64,000 bases of DNA from Auanema rhodensis (lineage: Eukaryota; Nematoda; Chromadorea; Rhabditida; Rhabditidae). The position numbers and the translations under genes are program-made. Each line of letters begins with the position of its first letter. Within the stretch, counting starts at the first letter, position 1. A model generated the notes under the pieces. It had not been told where the DNA came from. It saw nothing but the letters and a program-made list of their open reading frames with translations, and ran no database searches. Positions 1-11,700 of this stretch are shown here, piece by piece. The stretch covers positions 15,220,476 through 15,284,475 of the forward strand of contig OZ059894.1 of the NCBI GenBank assembly GCA_964057225.1, read 5' to 3'.

Positions 1-148
1 CTATACATGTGTATTTCTTTACTTTTTTGTGATTTACATTCTCTTTGATTTTGTTATATTCCCGTTATCGATGATCTTTTAAATTGAAATTAATGCTAAG
101 TTTTTATCGATTTCTAGGTAACACCAAGCTTTCACAACGTCGTCCAAA

Positions 149-3100
149 ATGAGAAAAGGGTATGATATCCCATTTTATCGAATTAAATAATATATGCTAT
201 TTTAAGTGGTGCTAAAAGAAAAAGGGAGGAAGAGGACGGGGATGTATCTATGCAAGGAGAAGATGAAGACAGCAGAAGCGGTGTTGCTGTTAAAGTAGAG
301 CCTCCAAAAGGTTTGCCTTCATTCGCAAGTAATAATACTTAATATAATGTCTAGGAAAGGAAAAGGATCCCGAATACTCAGCTCCCAAAGGTCAAAAATT
401 GACAGACTTAGATGAAGAAAATGTTGCCACCAATGGCCAAGCCAAGGTACTATCTCATGGTCATAACATGTTAGTTAAAATTCTTATTTTAGGAAGCCGA
501 TGGAAATATTATTGAACAAACTCATTATATTGTTATTCCTTCTTACTCAGCTTGGTTTGATTATAACTCAGTTCACCAAATTGAAAAAAGAGCTTGTCCT
601 GAATTCTTCAATGGTAGAAACAAGAGCAAGACTCCCGAAGTGTAATCTTTTATTTTTAATTTGAATTTCATAATTTTCAATTTCAGTTATTTGGCTTACC
701 GTAACTTTATGATTGACACTTACCGTCTTAACCCATTTGAATATCTTTCGGCTACAGCTTGTAGAAGAAATCTTGCAGGAGATGTTTGTTCCGTTGTTCG
801 GTAATTTCTCGTTATGTTCGTTTTTCTTATTATTATTTCAATTTCAGCTTGCATGCTTTCTTAGAGCAATGGGGCCTCATTAACTACCAGGTTGATAATG
901 ATTCTCGACCAGCACCAGTGGCTCCACCACCAACTAGCCACTTTATGGTCTTAGCTGATACACCTTCAGGAGTGCAACCTATTAATCCTAATCCATCTAA
1001 CTTTGCGGTAATAGTTAGAAAGTGTACTGTGACTCATGTTGACATTTTCAGAGCGAGAAGAAATCAGAAGATGGAGAGAAACCGAAAGTAGAGCAGCTGC
1101 CTAAAGTTGGACTTAGAACTGATCAGTATCAAAAGCAGCTAGCTGCGATGAAGGTTAGATTTTTTCGTGAAGTTGAACATAGTTTGTTATTTTAGTCAAA
1201 AGGAGCTGCACCAGGCCGGGATTGGACTGATCAAGAGACACTACTTCTTCTTGAGGGATTAGAAATGTTTAAAGACGATTGGAATAAAGTTGCTGATCAT
1301 GTAGGCACTAGAACGCAGGACGAGTGTATTCTTAAATTTCTTCAACTTCCAATTCAAGATCCATATCTTGCTGGAGATGAAGGATCCAGTGCTACTGATG
1401 TTTTAGGTACCACGAGCTGTAGTGTATTTTTTCTATTCGTTATTTTAAGGCCCGCTAGCATATCAACCAATTCCATTTTCCCAATCAGGAAATCCAGTTA
1501 TGTCAACTGTTGCTTTCTTAGCTTCAGTTGTGGACCCTAAGGTTGCAGCTGCAGCTTCCAAGGCTGCTATTGAAGAGTTTTCGAAAATTAAGGATGAGGT
1601 TTGATTTTTTTTCAGTTTTGGTTTTAAAATTATGTTTTTAGGTTCCTCCCCTTGTTCTTGAAGCTCACGCTCGTAATGTTCAAGCTTACGAGGAAAAAAC
1701 TGGCGTTGTTGATGGAACAGTTGGACTGGCCAAATCAGGAATCGCTATCGAAGCTAAGAAAGATGAAGAAGAAGGTAGATCTCATACTTTTAAATGAATT
1801 TGGACTCTTTCTCTTTCAGGAGACAAGATGGATACCACTGAATCAACTGAAAAGAAAGCCAGTGATGCTGACGAAATTGAAACATCAGCTAAGAAAGCCA
1901 TTAGTGAAAAAGTACAAGAAGCTGCTGCTAGTGCTTTAGCTGCTGCTGCTGTTAAAGCTAAGGTAAAAAAAGGCTTTATTTATAAGTTAAAATTGTTATT
2001 TTAGCATCTTTCATTAATTGAAGAGCGCAGAATTAAAACTTTAGTGGCTCAGTTGGTTGAGACTCAAATGAAGAAACTAGAAATGAAGTTAAAGCACTTC
2101 GATGAATTAGAACAGATAATGGATAAGGAACGCGAAGCGGTAGCTTTTGAAATATATTCATTTGTGTGTAATACGTAAACATTTAGCTCGAATATCAACG
2201 ACAACAGCTAATTTTGGAAAGACAAGCTTTTCATCAAGATCAGCTTAGGTATTTGGAGCAGAGAGCTAAGCATGAAGCTCACAACAAATTAGTTGCCACT
2301 GGACAACTTCCACATGGGCTCCCTCCTGGATTTGAAGTGTCTGGACCACCCCAGCCAACTCCCCAGGTTCAAGTAGCTGTACCCCCCAGCCAAGACTCAA
2401 AAGCAACTGTCGAAAAAATGGACACCGCTGAGCCAATTTCGGCCCCTACTCCTATTGTTGCTGCTCAGCCTCCTCCAGCCCCAGTACCAGTTGTTCCTGT
2501 TCAAGCTGCACCTGCTTCTGTAGCTCCAATAGTAGCACCTCCTCCACAACCAATTCAAGCTCCACCACAGTCTCAGGCTCCTCCTCCAGTTCATTCTGCT
2601 GCCATGCCAGGTCCTCCTGCTCAACAAAATCCAGCTTACGCTCCACCCGCTCAACATCCACCTGGACCATACCCACCACACACTCAACCATACCCCCCTC
2701 AAGGATATCATACCTCCAACCAATATTATGCAGGTTTGTTGATTTTATAAGTTATATTTTATAGTAATTGATTTAGGACATCCAGGTTATGGAGGACAGC
2801 CTCAACCAGGCCCAGGATTCTATCAGAGTCGTCCAGGATATCCTCCATCAGGGGCCCCCGGATACGCTCAACGCCCATATCAAGGTCAACCATACCAAGG
2901 TGGCCCTCCAAGAGCACCTTACCCAGGAGGAGCTTACGCACAAGGTTTTGACAAACAAATCTATTTGAATTTATTTTATAAGTTTAGCACCACCAGGGTA
3001 CGGACCCCAAGGATACCCAGGACAAGGTCCTGCTGGACATTACCCACCTCCCGGAGGCGCTCCTGGTGCTCCCAGCGCTGGCGCTCCACCAGGTCCCCCT

Positions 3101-3648
3101 GGACAACCTACCCAGATGCCTCCTTCCCAAGCTTCCTTGCCTCCTAACGATAGTTCTGATGCAGCTACACCACCTATGCATCAAGGTAAAAATTGAAGCC
3201 GAGGCAGAGATAGAAGCGTTACTGTTTTCAGGTTTGAAGACTGAGTAAGCTCTTAACAGGGCTATACTAACTATTTTTTTTGTTTTATCTCTTGTCTAAC
3301 TCCTTGAATAATTTATCATCATTAGCTACTACTTTTCCCTGTTTAACATTAATCTCATTGTTATTCTCGGGAAAAAGAGTATCTCGTTTCCCGGTAGTGC
3401 TCTGATCCATTAAGTTCCTAATTTGGTCCAGATTTGAAATGGTCTCCTTGTTTATTGGCGGTTTATATGTACACTTTGATTCGCTGCTCGTCTCCTTGCT
3501 CTTATTTTGTTCTGTAATCTCAATTATTGTTATAACGTCCGCATGAATCATCTTTTGAACTGTTAAATAGTTTGTACTACGTGTTTATAAGCGTTGTAAA
3601 TTCTTAGGTGGAAAACGCTATTTTGCTGGTCGTTTCAATCGTAACTAA
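149..3648 (+). CDS. swsn-1: SWI/SNF core subunit SWSN-1 (SMARCC/BAF155 family)
   Basis: Scaffold subunit of the SWI/SNF (BAF) nucleosome-remodelling complex in the nucleus. I assemble 16 exons: 149-159, 207-310, 355-446, 493-641, 687-800, 848-1007, 1052-1153, 1196-1406, 1450-1598, 1642-1774, 1820-1962, 2005-2139, 2187-2733, 2777-2944, 2988-3185 and 3608-3648, giving about 818 residues with every phase consistent. The order is an acidic/basic N-terminus, a SWIRM domain (about 77-172, [15 protein letters not shown]), a SANT domain (about 254-303, [17 protein letters not shown]), the family-typical run [17 protein letters not shown] (about 315), a Lys/Glu coiled coil (about 440-545) and a long Pro/Gly/Gln-rich tail. 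The start follows a possible trans-splice acceptor (ends 118). The last exon has an alternative (3232-3248). Family assignment is very secure; the terminal exon is the uncertain part. Confidence 0.95.
3232..3248 (+). other. swsn-1: Alternative terminal exon of swsn-1
   Basis: The donor at 3186 can join in phase either to the acceptor ending 3231 (46-nt intron, five codons then TAA at 3246-3248) or to the acceptor ending 3607 (422-nt intron, ending [11 protein letters not shown]). The distal choice lies 12 nt before an AATAAA signal and has a more protein-like sequence, so I take it as primary. The proximal intron has the length typical of this genome, so both may be used. Confidence 0.5.
3285..3551 (-). 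CDS. Small antisense ORF nested in the last swsn-1 intron (hypothetical)
   Basis: An uninterrupted 88-codon ATG-to-TAA frame on the minus strand, lying wholly inside the long (422-nt) form of the last swsn-1 intron. The product is hydrophilic and mixed-charge (about residues 40-88 are rich in Lys/Asp/Asn/Glu), with no signal peptide or membrane segment, and I do not recognise it. The composition looks like protein rather than translated repeat, and the host intron is about nine times longer than its neighbours. It has no introns of its own, unlike nearly every other gene here. It could be a nested gene or a chance frame. Confidence 0.35.
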   Translation of the reverse strand: MIHADVITIIEITEQNKSKETSSESKCTYKPPINKETISNLDQIRNLMDQSTTGKRDTLFPENNNEINVKQGKVVANDDKLFKELDKR

Positions 3649-3774
3649 TCGTAAGTAACAAATAAATCAGTTTGATTGGATCAATTATTTTTTTGTTCAA
3701 GTTAATCTATATTTATGATATATTTACATATCTGAAGCCTGTCATATGCAGATGACATTGGAAATTTTGTTCAG
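3649..3774 (+). promoter_or_regulatory. Intercistronic region of a putative swsn-1/sld-5 operon
   Basis: AATAAA at 3661-3666 follows the distal swsn-1 stop by 12 nt. About 110 nt further on, a pyrimidine-rich acceptor (TTTTGTTCAG, ending 3774) directly abuts the sld-5 ATG. Poly(A) signal, a gap of about 100 nt and then a trans-splice acceptor is the classic layout of a nematode SL2-type operon. From memory the two genes are also neighbours in C. elegans. Confidence 0.6.
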
Positions 3775-4730
3775 ATGGACTCGTTGCCTCACTCTACTTT
3801 TTCGGGACATGGAACAATTGATTCAGAATTTAATCTCTCTAATCGAGAAGGTCAGCTGGAGGAAGAAGATGACACAACTCCTGCTGAGGCATATAGTTCT
3901 GCTTTTAGAGTAGTAGCTCAATATGAATTTAGGTTCTCGCAGAAATGAAAGTAGCTTGGCAGAACGAAATTGCTTCTCCGGTCTTATTACCGCATCGTTT
4001 CGATGCTGCTGAATGTCTTATAGATCAGATTGATGGCATTGAGGAAAACTTGGCAAGACTTCCGGATAAAGTGCGTATATTTGTGTACAAAACATCTTTA
4101 AGATGCTATTTTAGACAGCAGCTTGGATTGCTATTCATCGAATGGAACAACAACGGCTAACATATTTGGTAAATGACTATATCCGAAGTAGACTTGCTAA
4201 AATTGAACAAAATCCCCGTTGGTTATTAAAAGAACATGAGAGACGAATTCAGAGCCGTATGTTAGATGTACTATTATTGATGTAAGATATCTTTTGAAGA
4301 TAATCCCAGTAGCGGAGAAGAGCCTGTTGAATTACTCGCTCCCCAGGAGCTTGAATTCGCAATGCGATATGCCGAATCAGAAGGTATTCTTATGGGTAAC
4401 ACCTTTTTAGGTTTGTATATCTTCACAATATGCTTTTATTTGAATATAATGTTTTTCAGGTAGATTACCTCCATCGCTCCGTAAGATTCCTGTTTCTGAA
4501 CCAGAAACTGACTTTGAAAGAGTATGCTAACTAGATAAGTAAAGGCAATATTTAAATATTTTTAGGTGTATGCTGAAGTGATGGTGGACAATGCTGAACA
4601 AATTGTTGTTCCAGATTATCAAGATCCTACTTCAGATGTTCTTGTAGATTTAGAGAAGAGCTCAGTCCATTTAATAGCTTTTAATTCAATACAAGATCAA
4701 ATTGAGAAAGGCCATGTACGATTATTATGA
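3775..4730 (+). CDS. sld-5: GINS complex subunit SLD5
   Basis: Subunit of GINS, which joins CDC45 and MCM2-7 to form the replicative CMG helicase. Six exons: 3775-3888, 3933-4070, 4115-4256, 4300-4410, 4460-4521 and 4566-4730, about 243 residues, the usual SLD5 size. The N-terminal helical A-domain carries TPAE followed by AWQNE (near residue 48), matching the SLD5 pattern TPAE...AWMNE. The C-terminal B-domain ends in a hydrophobic HLI...GHVRLL, as in other SLD5 proteins. Intron 1 (3889-3932) is 44 nt and uses a GC donor; the only in-phase GT alternative would be a 23-nt intron and would insert seven extra residues into the conserved spacing. The start follows an SL-type acceptor at 3774, consistent with a downstream operon gene. 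Confidence 0.92.
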
Positions 4731-7188
4731 TACATTTATTATTTCATATCGTTTTATTCCGTTTATTTCTCTTATCTCGAATGTATATGATTCACTACGT
4801 ATCAGTTATCATTCCTAACTATCATAATTACTAATTTTGTAAAAAGAGCATATTTTCAAAATAGGTTATGGTTTCACGTATCCTACCCTTTTAAATATGT
4901 CAACGTTTCACTGAATATTCCTCTTGAAAGATCTGTCTAAAATTATTTTCCTTTTTCTTTGTTTACATTTCGCTCATAATTGAAAAGTATACGTAATGGA
5001 ATGAAGCTGTTTCATAGTGTTAGTTCGTAGATTAAGCCCTGAGGCAAGTAATAGCTCTAGGTTCACCCCCGATCCTCATTGATGAGCAAATGAGGCTTCC
5101 AGCCATTTTATAATAGCCCGATGTTTCAGTTTGATCCTATAGACTTATCCAACGCATATGGTGAGAATAATGATCTTTGAAAGTAACCACGTTGGCCCAA
5201 TATCATTCAGAAAGATGTTTCACTTTTAACTTAACTAACTTTCAAAACAGTTTCCATTTTTTAACTATTTGAGACTGATGCGGTTGTTCATTTAATCAAT
5301 TTTTTTATTAAGAGGTAAAGGGTTTTAAATACAAAACATGAAAAATAAGTTATGACAAGTGATTTTTCATGTTTCTCCTTCAACTGAATAGTAAGATGCA
5401 ATAAGACTAAGATAGCTTTGACGAAAAACTACTTGTATATTCTTGAGTAACATCTCATATACATGTTTTTGATTGCTTTACCTCGCGATCTACTAAGCAC
5501 GTGTTTACCTATTTCCGGTTCTTGTTGGCTGATGTTTTCGCACTCCCTATCTCAGCTAGGCGTGAAGGAGGAGTTACATGCAAATACCGTATTATAAATC
5601 GGAAAAGGCGATAAAGCAGTGTGAAGAAGGGCCATTGTTTCTTGATGTTTATGTTCTATTCATGTCTATAACTTGGCTCAAGAGGTTACAATCAGAAGGA
5701 TTGCCATAGTCATCGAACGGAAGAAGGCGGGGCTAAACCATCATGCTCAGTTGGTGGCCATCGGTAAAAGCAATTCTAGAGAGGACCCGATGTAAACATG
5801 ATCCTTAAGAAGCTAAGGACGTTTAGTTCTTTCCATGTGTCGTATGAGAGTATTTGCGTTCTAAGTGCGTCTCAGATCATATGGAAGGAATCCTATCCGC
5901 TGTTTCTGATTTCTTCAAAGTCTCTCACAAATATCGTAGAATGATTGATTTTCGTGTTTTCTTCTAGTTTGCTATAGCCGAGCTTAATCATATTCATAAT
6001 TAGTTTGTAATTTCTTTTGTATGTTTGATGAAAGAAGTGATGTCCACTTTGTAAATTGGATTCGGAAATGTGAACATATGGATGACCGCCTGACAGAAAA
6101 GTCTCACATTACCATATCCCATGTATTCTCTGTGTGGCAATAAGCGCCAGATAGCTACCTTATTTTATAAATCGAATGCTTCCATTTAATCGAAACAAAA
6201 TAAAAAATTGTTAATGCCCTAACTCAACGTTTTTGATATTTGTATCCATAAATATGACTGCAAATGAGTTATTTGTGCTGTCATTAGCCTTTCGAAAAGT
6301 ATAGATTTAAAGGTTGCCACTATGTTCATTCAGTTAAAAATCGTGCATGACGATTTGTCTAGATATACATGTGTATGAGTGTTCTTGGTAAGGCTCTCGT
6401 GCTTACAAGTCATAGCCAAACGAATGAAGTCGTGGATATTTCAGCTTAAGGTCCCACCTCTTCGCTTCCCCTTATACCTCTTCATTCAGACTTGTTTATC
6501 ATGACGACTCACTCACACCATTTGAGTTCAGTGGCGCTCTTAGCTTTTGCAGTTCCTGCCTACATCTTCCCTCGTTGTAATCTGTCTTCGTTTTCTTCCT
6601 CATTTTAACTATATATACTCATATTCTTTAAAAATTTTTTATAAAACTGCTACGAGTGTACTGCTACTAGTACAGATGTTAATTTTCCTAAAGACTTTTC
6701 TGATCTCAATTTGTCCTTATTCATTTTTCTCATTAATTTTCAAGAAAGTATAGAATTAGATTATAAAGCTTTTATTAAAGAAGAATGAATATCAATTGGT
6801 CATCATATTATCTACCTCTTTCAAGTCGCACTTTGACTCATCTTCATTCGCTCAAGAGGATAGATAGCCTTTAGGACCATGACACGGAATAGATGGTGGC
6901 CAGAAGGCAGCTTCGATAACTGGAGTGTGACTAGTGAAAAAGAGGTCTCAGACCAATAGGCCATTTCAATTCTATTATTTATCGCTTCTCAAACTTCTAT
7001 GTCATCTACTTATACACATCATCTTCTTGTTCTCTATCATGATTTCTTCTTTCGTGCTTTTATTTTACTCTTGTTATAACCATATTCTTAATATTTATTT
7101 ATTTTAAATGCTTAATATTTGGTCTGTTTCAAAAAAAATATATTCATTGCTCTAACTTATTTTTAAGCTTCTCTCTCTTTTCCAGAAG

Positions 7189-7373
7189 CATTGTTGCATA
7201 GATCGAACCAAGATAGAATGACCTCAATACCTCTAGGGGTTGAAAGGCAAGCTATTCCAGAGCGGCTGCACCAAAAGCTAATTACTAAATTTTGTCTCAA
7301 CCGCTTTTCTCTACTTACTCAATTTCCCACTAACTCTTCTCCAGCATTCTGGTCCTTTAATTGTCATATTTAG
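7189..7373 (+). other. Possible orphan coding exon
   Basis: Just after a strong acceptor (CTCTCTTTTCCAG ending about 7183) an open frame runs for about 60 codons to TAG. The first half (RSNQDRMTSIPLGVERQAIP) has a protein-like composition, while the second half is Phe/Ser-rich and doubtful. I found no partner exon, so it may be a relic or chance. Confidence 0.2.
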
Positions 7374-9665
7374 TTTTCACTGCAACCACATTTATTCTCC
7401 TGGGCTCCTCTCTCTTTCTCTTTCTACCTCTCGCTTACTCTCTTAATCTGTCTTCTCTCACTTATTGTTTTCATTCTCACCCTCTCTCTTTCTTTTGCTC
7501 TTCTTTGTACATTTTCCAGAAACTGTCAGTTGTCTGTTAGTTATGATGACTATGACGATTGAAATAAGAGTATGCATCCAGATAGGTCGCTTAATCTTCA
7601 AGTCCATATGCCATATAAAAGCTAAATGCTCTTGATTTTTGAGAAGTTCGCAAGGTTTTGCCAGCAAGTGAATTGGAGTATGTAAAAATGAACCAGTGAA
7701 CACGTCATTTAGTTTGCAAACGATCCTTACACGTAGTTTTCACGCCATTTTCTCATCATAAATTTTATTCAAATTAGAAAATAAATTTGTCAAAACCAGA
7801 ATGAAAAACAATAAGCTTTGATCTAATTTATTGCTTTTCTCAAAATCTATATTTTTGTTGAAAATCAACAGATGGTAATTCAAAATTTTATTGGACATTT
7901 GTGTTGATGTGATGCTATAGCTCTAAAGCTGGATGAATCAGCTAAATTCACCTGCTTCAAGCACGACGTCTGAGCTCTAACCATTATCTCATTTGGTTTT
8001 CAGCAAAAACTTCGATTTTTTTCTAATTGTCAGAAAAAAATGATTGCACGACTTCATTTTCGTTCATATAGCTTGCTGCTTATGCAAAACGTATTACTTT
8101 ATCATGTTAATGCTTTATTGCTAATAGTACATCAAGTTTTAGTCTTTTTCCCCTACAACTTCCTCTATTTTATGCTTCAAAATTTTTTTTCTCTCTGAAC
8201 GATATGGAAAAGGAAAAGTTCCATTTCATAAAAATTGCATATTAAGTATCTTTGCAGTATATACACATACGTATAAATTACGACATACTTTTTGAGTAAA
8301 AAATCTTTTTTTTTCTTCTTCTTCTTCTTCTTCGGCTTTTCTCATTCGCAGTCTCATTTTCCTACACTTCGCATCATTCTTATGTATATCAGTACTAGAA
8401 TCTCTTAATTCATCCGATTTTTTTGTTTACTCGTCTAGCCAATGTATTAGTTGAAAGCAATGATTTTCTATTTTGGAAAACGATATACGAAAGGCCTATT
8501 CATGTGTTTAATTGCCTACAACTAGCCGATGACCATGATGGCGGGGTTTTTGCTGTTCTGAATCCTCATCAGCTGATTAGGTAGAGGACGTACTATTAGC
8601 TTGGAGTAAAACCAGATGAATGCCGGGTTTCTGACATCTGGTCTTTGCTTTTCGTCTATTTTCAAATCGACCCCATCTTTTTAGCTTTATACCAACTTGA
8701 TCGGTTTGTTGAATAAACGTAACTGGCAATGGTGTCAACTTAAAAATATAATAATTATAAATACTTCTCTTTAAGATCTTCAAGGTCCGGAAAAGGATAA
8801 GCAACCAAACTTTATAATGACCCATGTAAAAGACTTGCATACAAGTGCAAGGGCTCAAAACTATTTCCTAGTTAAATCAAAGATATATTCTACTTTTCTC
8901 TCAAAACTTTCTCGATTTCCTCTGGTTCTCTATATCGTTTGTTTCCTAATTTGTTCACGTCTAGCTATGAATTGGCAAACGACAAAACTCTCCTAATCTC
9001 GTTAGTGCAATTTCACCGCAATATTCCGATTATTTCCTTTTACCTTATAGCTGGTCCAATCACTACGAACCAGATAATTCTATAAATTCTTATTCATCTA
9101 TATATATATATTCGAGTTCTTTTCTACTTTCTACTTGAAGTCCATTTACGAACGTGTCATGTTAATTTAGAATGTATTGAAGTTCTACTTAAGGTTCATT
9201 TTGAGCAGAACGCGTGATGTGGAAATCCTTTAACCTACTACAACCTTCAGAATTTTTCTCGAAGTCGTTTGACATCTCGACTGTGAGATGTGTCTGATCC
9301 TTTTCATTTCTGTTTCTTTGGATTACCCCAGATCCATTTGCCAATATATAAGCTGAACCATTTCAACTCTCTTATCCAGTTAATACCAATTCGCGTCTCC
9401 CAGCCTCGGTTGTAGCTCTTGCATTCTTTATTTAATCACAAAAAAAGTCTTAGAAATATATATACATATACACATATACACATATGTGTGTGGATATCCC
9501 GTTTTACTGAAATTTATTTTCTTCTTTCAATGTATTCATGTTTGAAACTTTTGGTACGCTATTGGCTTTGCAATTTCTGCAGTTTATTACTCTTATTTCT
9601 ATTAAGAGAATATAATTTCCATTTTGGTCATTCGATTTGACTTGCTCAATGTATTGCCTGAACCG

Positions 9666-9857
9666 ATGAGCAGTTCATTCGTCATGAGCAACTTATCCAT
9701 GCTGAGAGAAGCGATGAAGGGAGAAGACGAGCTCCTGCTTCCTCACCACTTTCATTCCTGTCCTGACTGGACGCCCGAGAGATGTTGCCTCCTCTTACTC
9801 TATCATCTCATTAAACTATTCCGTAAATGGAAAAACATCAACAGCAGACGAAGATAG
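9666..9857 (+). CDS. Possible small protein or terminal exon (unknown)
   Basis: A 63-codon ATG-to-TAG frame in a patch clearly richer in G+C than its surroundings. The predicted product is mixed and protein-like: a Ser/Met-rich start, an acidic GEDELLLPHHF stretch, CPDWTPERCC and a basic tail NSRRR. The frame stays open upstream to 9624 without an ATG, so it could also be the last exon of a longer gene. I do not recognise it, and no introns or neighbours support it. Confidence 0.3.
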   Translation: MSSSFVMSNLSMLREAMKGEDELLLPHHFHSCPDWTPERCCLLLLYHLIKLFRKWKNINSRRR

Positions 9858-11700
9858 AAAAAAGGCCCGACTTTCTTGCCTTATTCTTATTCTAGATTGT
9901 TTTATACTTTTAAAACATTTTTTCTCAATTCTTTGTTGACATTGTACGCTTTGAAACAATATGAATTACAAGAAATTCGTATACATAAACAATAACATAG
10001 ATATATTGATATGTATATCAATGCAAATTTAGTATATTAGTAATATGTTCATAAATGCTTTCATAAGCTCAAATAGGTAATATGCTCACATTAAGGCTTG
10101 AGTACCTATTTAATCCCATACATGATTTGAGATGCCTGATAATGTTTTAACCATGCTGCTATTAGTTTTGATTAGCTCATATAATTTTGAAAATGTAAAT
10201 GAAAAAAAAATGTTATTAGCTCTTTTTGGGGAATATTAATATGAAAACGACCGTTCCAAGTGCTACTGTTATGAGAAATAATGATTATTTTCCACGTGAG
10301 TCCCCACGTAAATTAGAACTGATTATCCAAATAAAATAAAATAAAACAGAGTAAAAAGAAACAGAAAAACGAAATATTTGAGTGAAACGAAAAAAGAAAA
10401 TAAAGAGGGACAATAGAATCTTAAAGAACATGAGCTGAAAGGTGGAGAGAGCATGAGTAAGAGAGTTAGAGATAGAGAGACCAAAACAGATAAGTTGCCC
10501 TTAGCTAACATTCTATTACATTTCAAGTCTTGTTACTACCACGTATTAGTGCGTTTCCTAGAGAATAGCTATATTCGATCATTTGTAGTTCTCTATCTTC
10601 ATTCAATTTTCCACATCTGAACTATCTTCCATTTACTTTTGGTTCATGCCCGTTTACCGGTGTTCTATTTTCTTAGAATTTCCATGCTTTTTGAAATTCT
10701 CATTTCGTTTTTTGAAATTTTTATTCTTTAAAGCTATTTTTGAGAAAAAAATGAATATTTATTAATGAAAGTATAGCATGCAAATCATATTAAACTTAAA
10801 TTAAAAGAAAATTTAGTATATACTTTATATTTTTATAATTATCATAAAATAAGATAGATTTTAATATTTTTGATTTTAATTAACAATATATATTATTATG
10901 TTGTTTTATTCATTTATAGATATATAGAAATACAAGTATAAATGTATCTGATTTCCATTTGAATGCTTCAGATAGACAGTAATCAGTTATCTCCATCATA
11001 TACGAATGAAGGTTTTATTCTCTTTCTCTCTATCCTCTCTTCCTCTCTCTTCTTATTCTTTTTCTCTCATACCCTATCTATTTATATGAGGAAAACTCAT
11101 GTTTCTTTCGCTCCATTTCATCTTAAGCTCATTGAAGCGTCGTGAAAACTTCATCTCAGCTTCATATCAAGTCATATGAAGAATATTTTCTTCCATTTAA
11201 TCCTTCCCCTTTTCAATATTCTTTATTTCTTTTGAAAACCGATCACTATTTAGTCAAAATGACATTTCTTCATTTTCTGAACAACTTACAAGTGAAATTA
11301 CGAATTTTCCGTATTCGGATGTATCCACTTGCTTGTACATATGCTGACAGCACATCCTTATATTCGTTAAGTCTTTGTTCGTTTGCTGGACAAAGAATGC
11401 TATGATAGTTATCAAATACTAAATATATGTATAAAAAATAGTTTTTTTTTATATCTCAGTACTATATGTTCTAGTATAAATACCATGTTTTGTGTCTTTC
11501 AATTTGAGAAATACATGTATACTTGCTTGTATTTGAACAAGATGTCATTCGGTGTTATGGTCTGTTAATCTTCATACCTTTCCTTCAAAACTTTCAATTC
11601 TTCATTTATTCGATATTATTCTTCATGTTTTATCTTTTACTTTCTAACATTACGCTTGATTGAACCATTGGAACATTTTTGATATTTTATAATTTCAGAT

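Larger units (their letters stand above)
4731..11700. other. Gene-poor interval (about 7 kb)
   Basis: No convincing multi-exon gene is visible. Composition is uneven: about 5460-5960, 7185-7300, 8577-8730 and 9655-9860 are less AT-rich than the surroundings and contain short open frames in several phases. There is a (TTC)n run near 8310-8335 and many pyrimidine-rich tracts. It may hold regulatory sequence or 5' exons of the Ly6-like gene at 11.7 kb. Two exon-like patches are listed separately. Confidence 0.5.

Noticed and set aside
2397-2723. Antisense ORFs opposite the swsn-1 proline-rich tail
   Set aside because: They are shadows of the Pro/Gln-rich coding sequence (Trp/Arg- or Glu-rich translations).
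5715-5790. tRNA-like patch (GCTCAGTTGGTGG) on the plus strand
   Set aside because: Only the D-arm-like string is present; the anticodon and T arms do not fold.
5460-5960. Several overlapping open frames in a less AT-rich patch
   Set aside because: All frames are similarly open, as expected from base composition; no splice partners or recognisable motifs.
7915-7995. tRNA-like sequence on the minus strand (GGTTAGAGCTC resembling a D-arm)
   Set aside because: There is no matching acceptor stem and no TTCRA-type T-loop at the right distance.
8577-8858. 93-codon minus-strand ORF
   Set aside because: Only the last third looks protein-like; no ATG context, splice partners or family.
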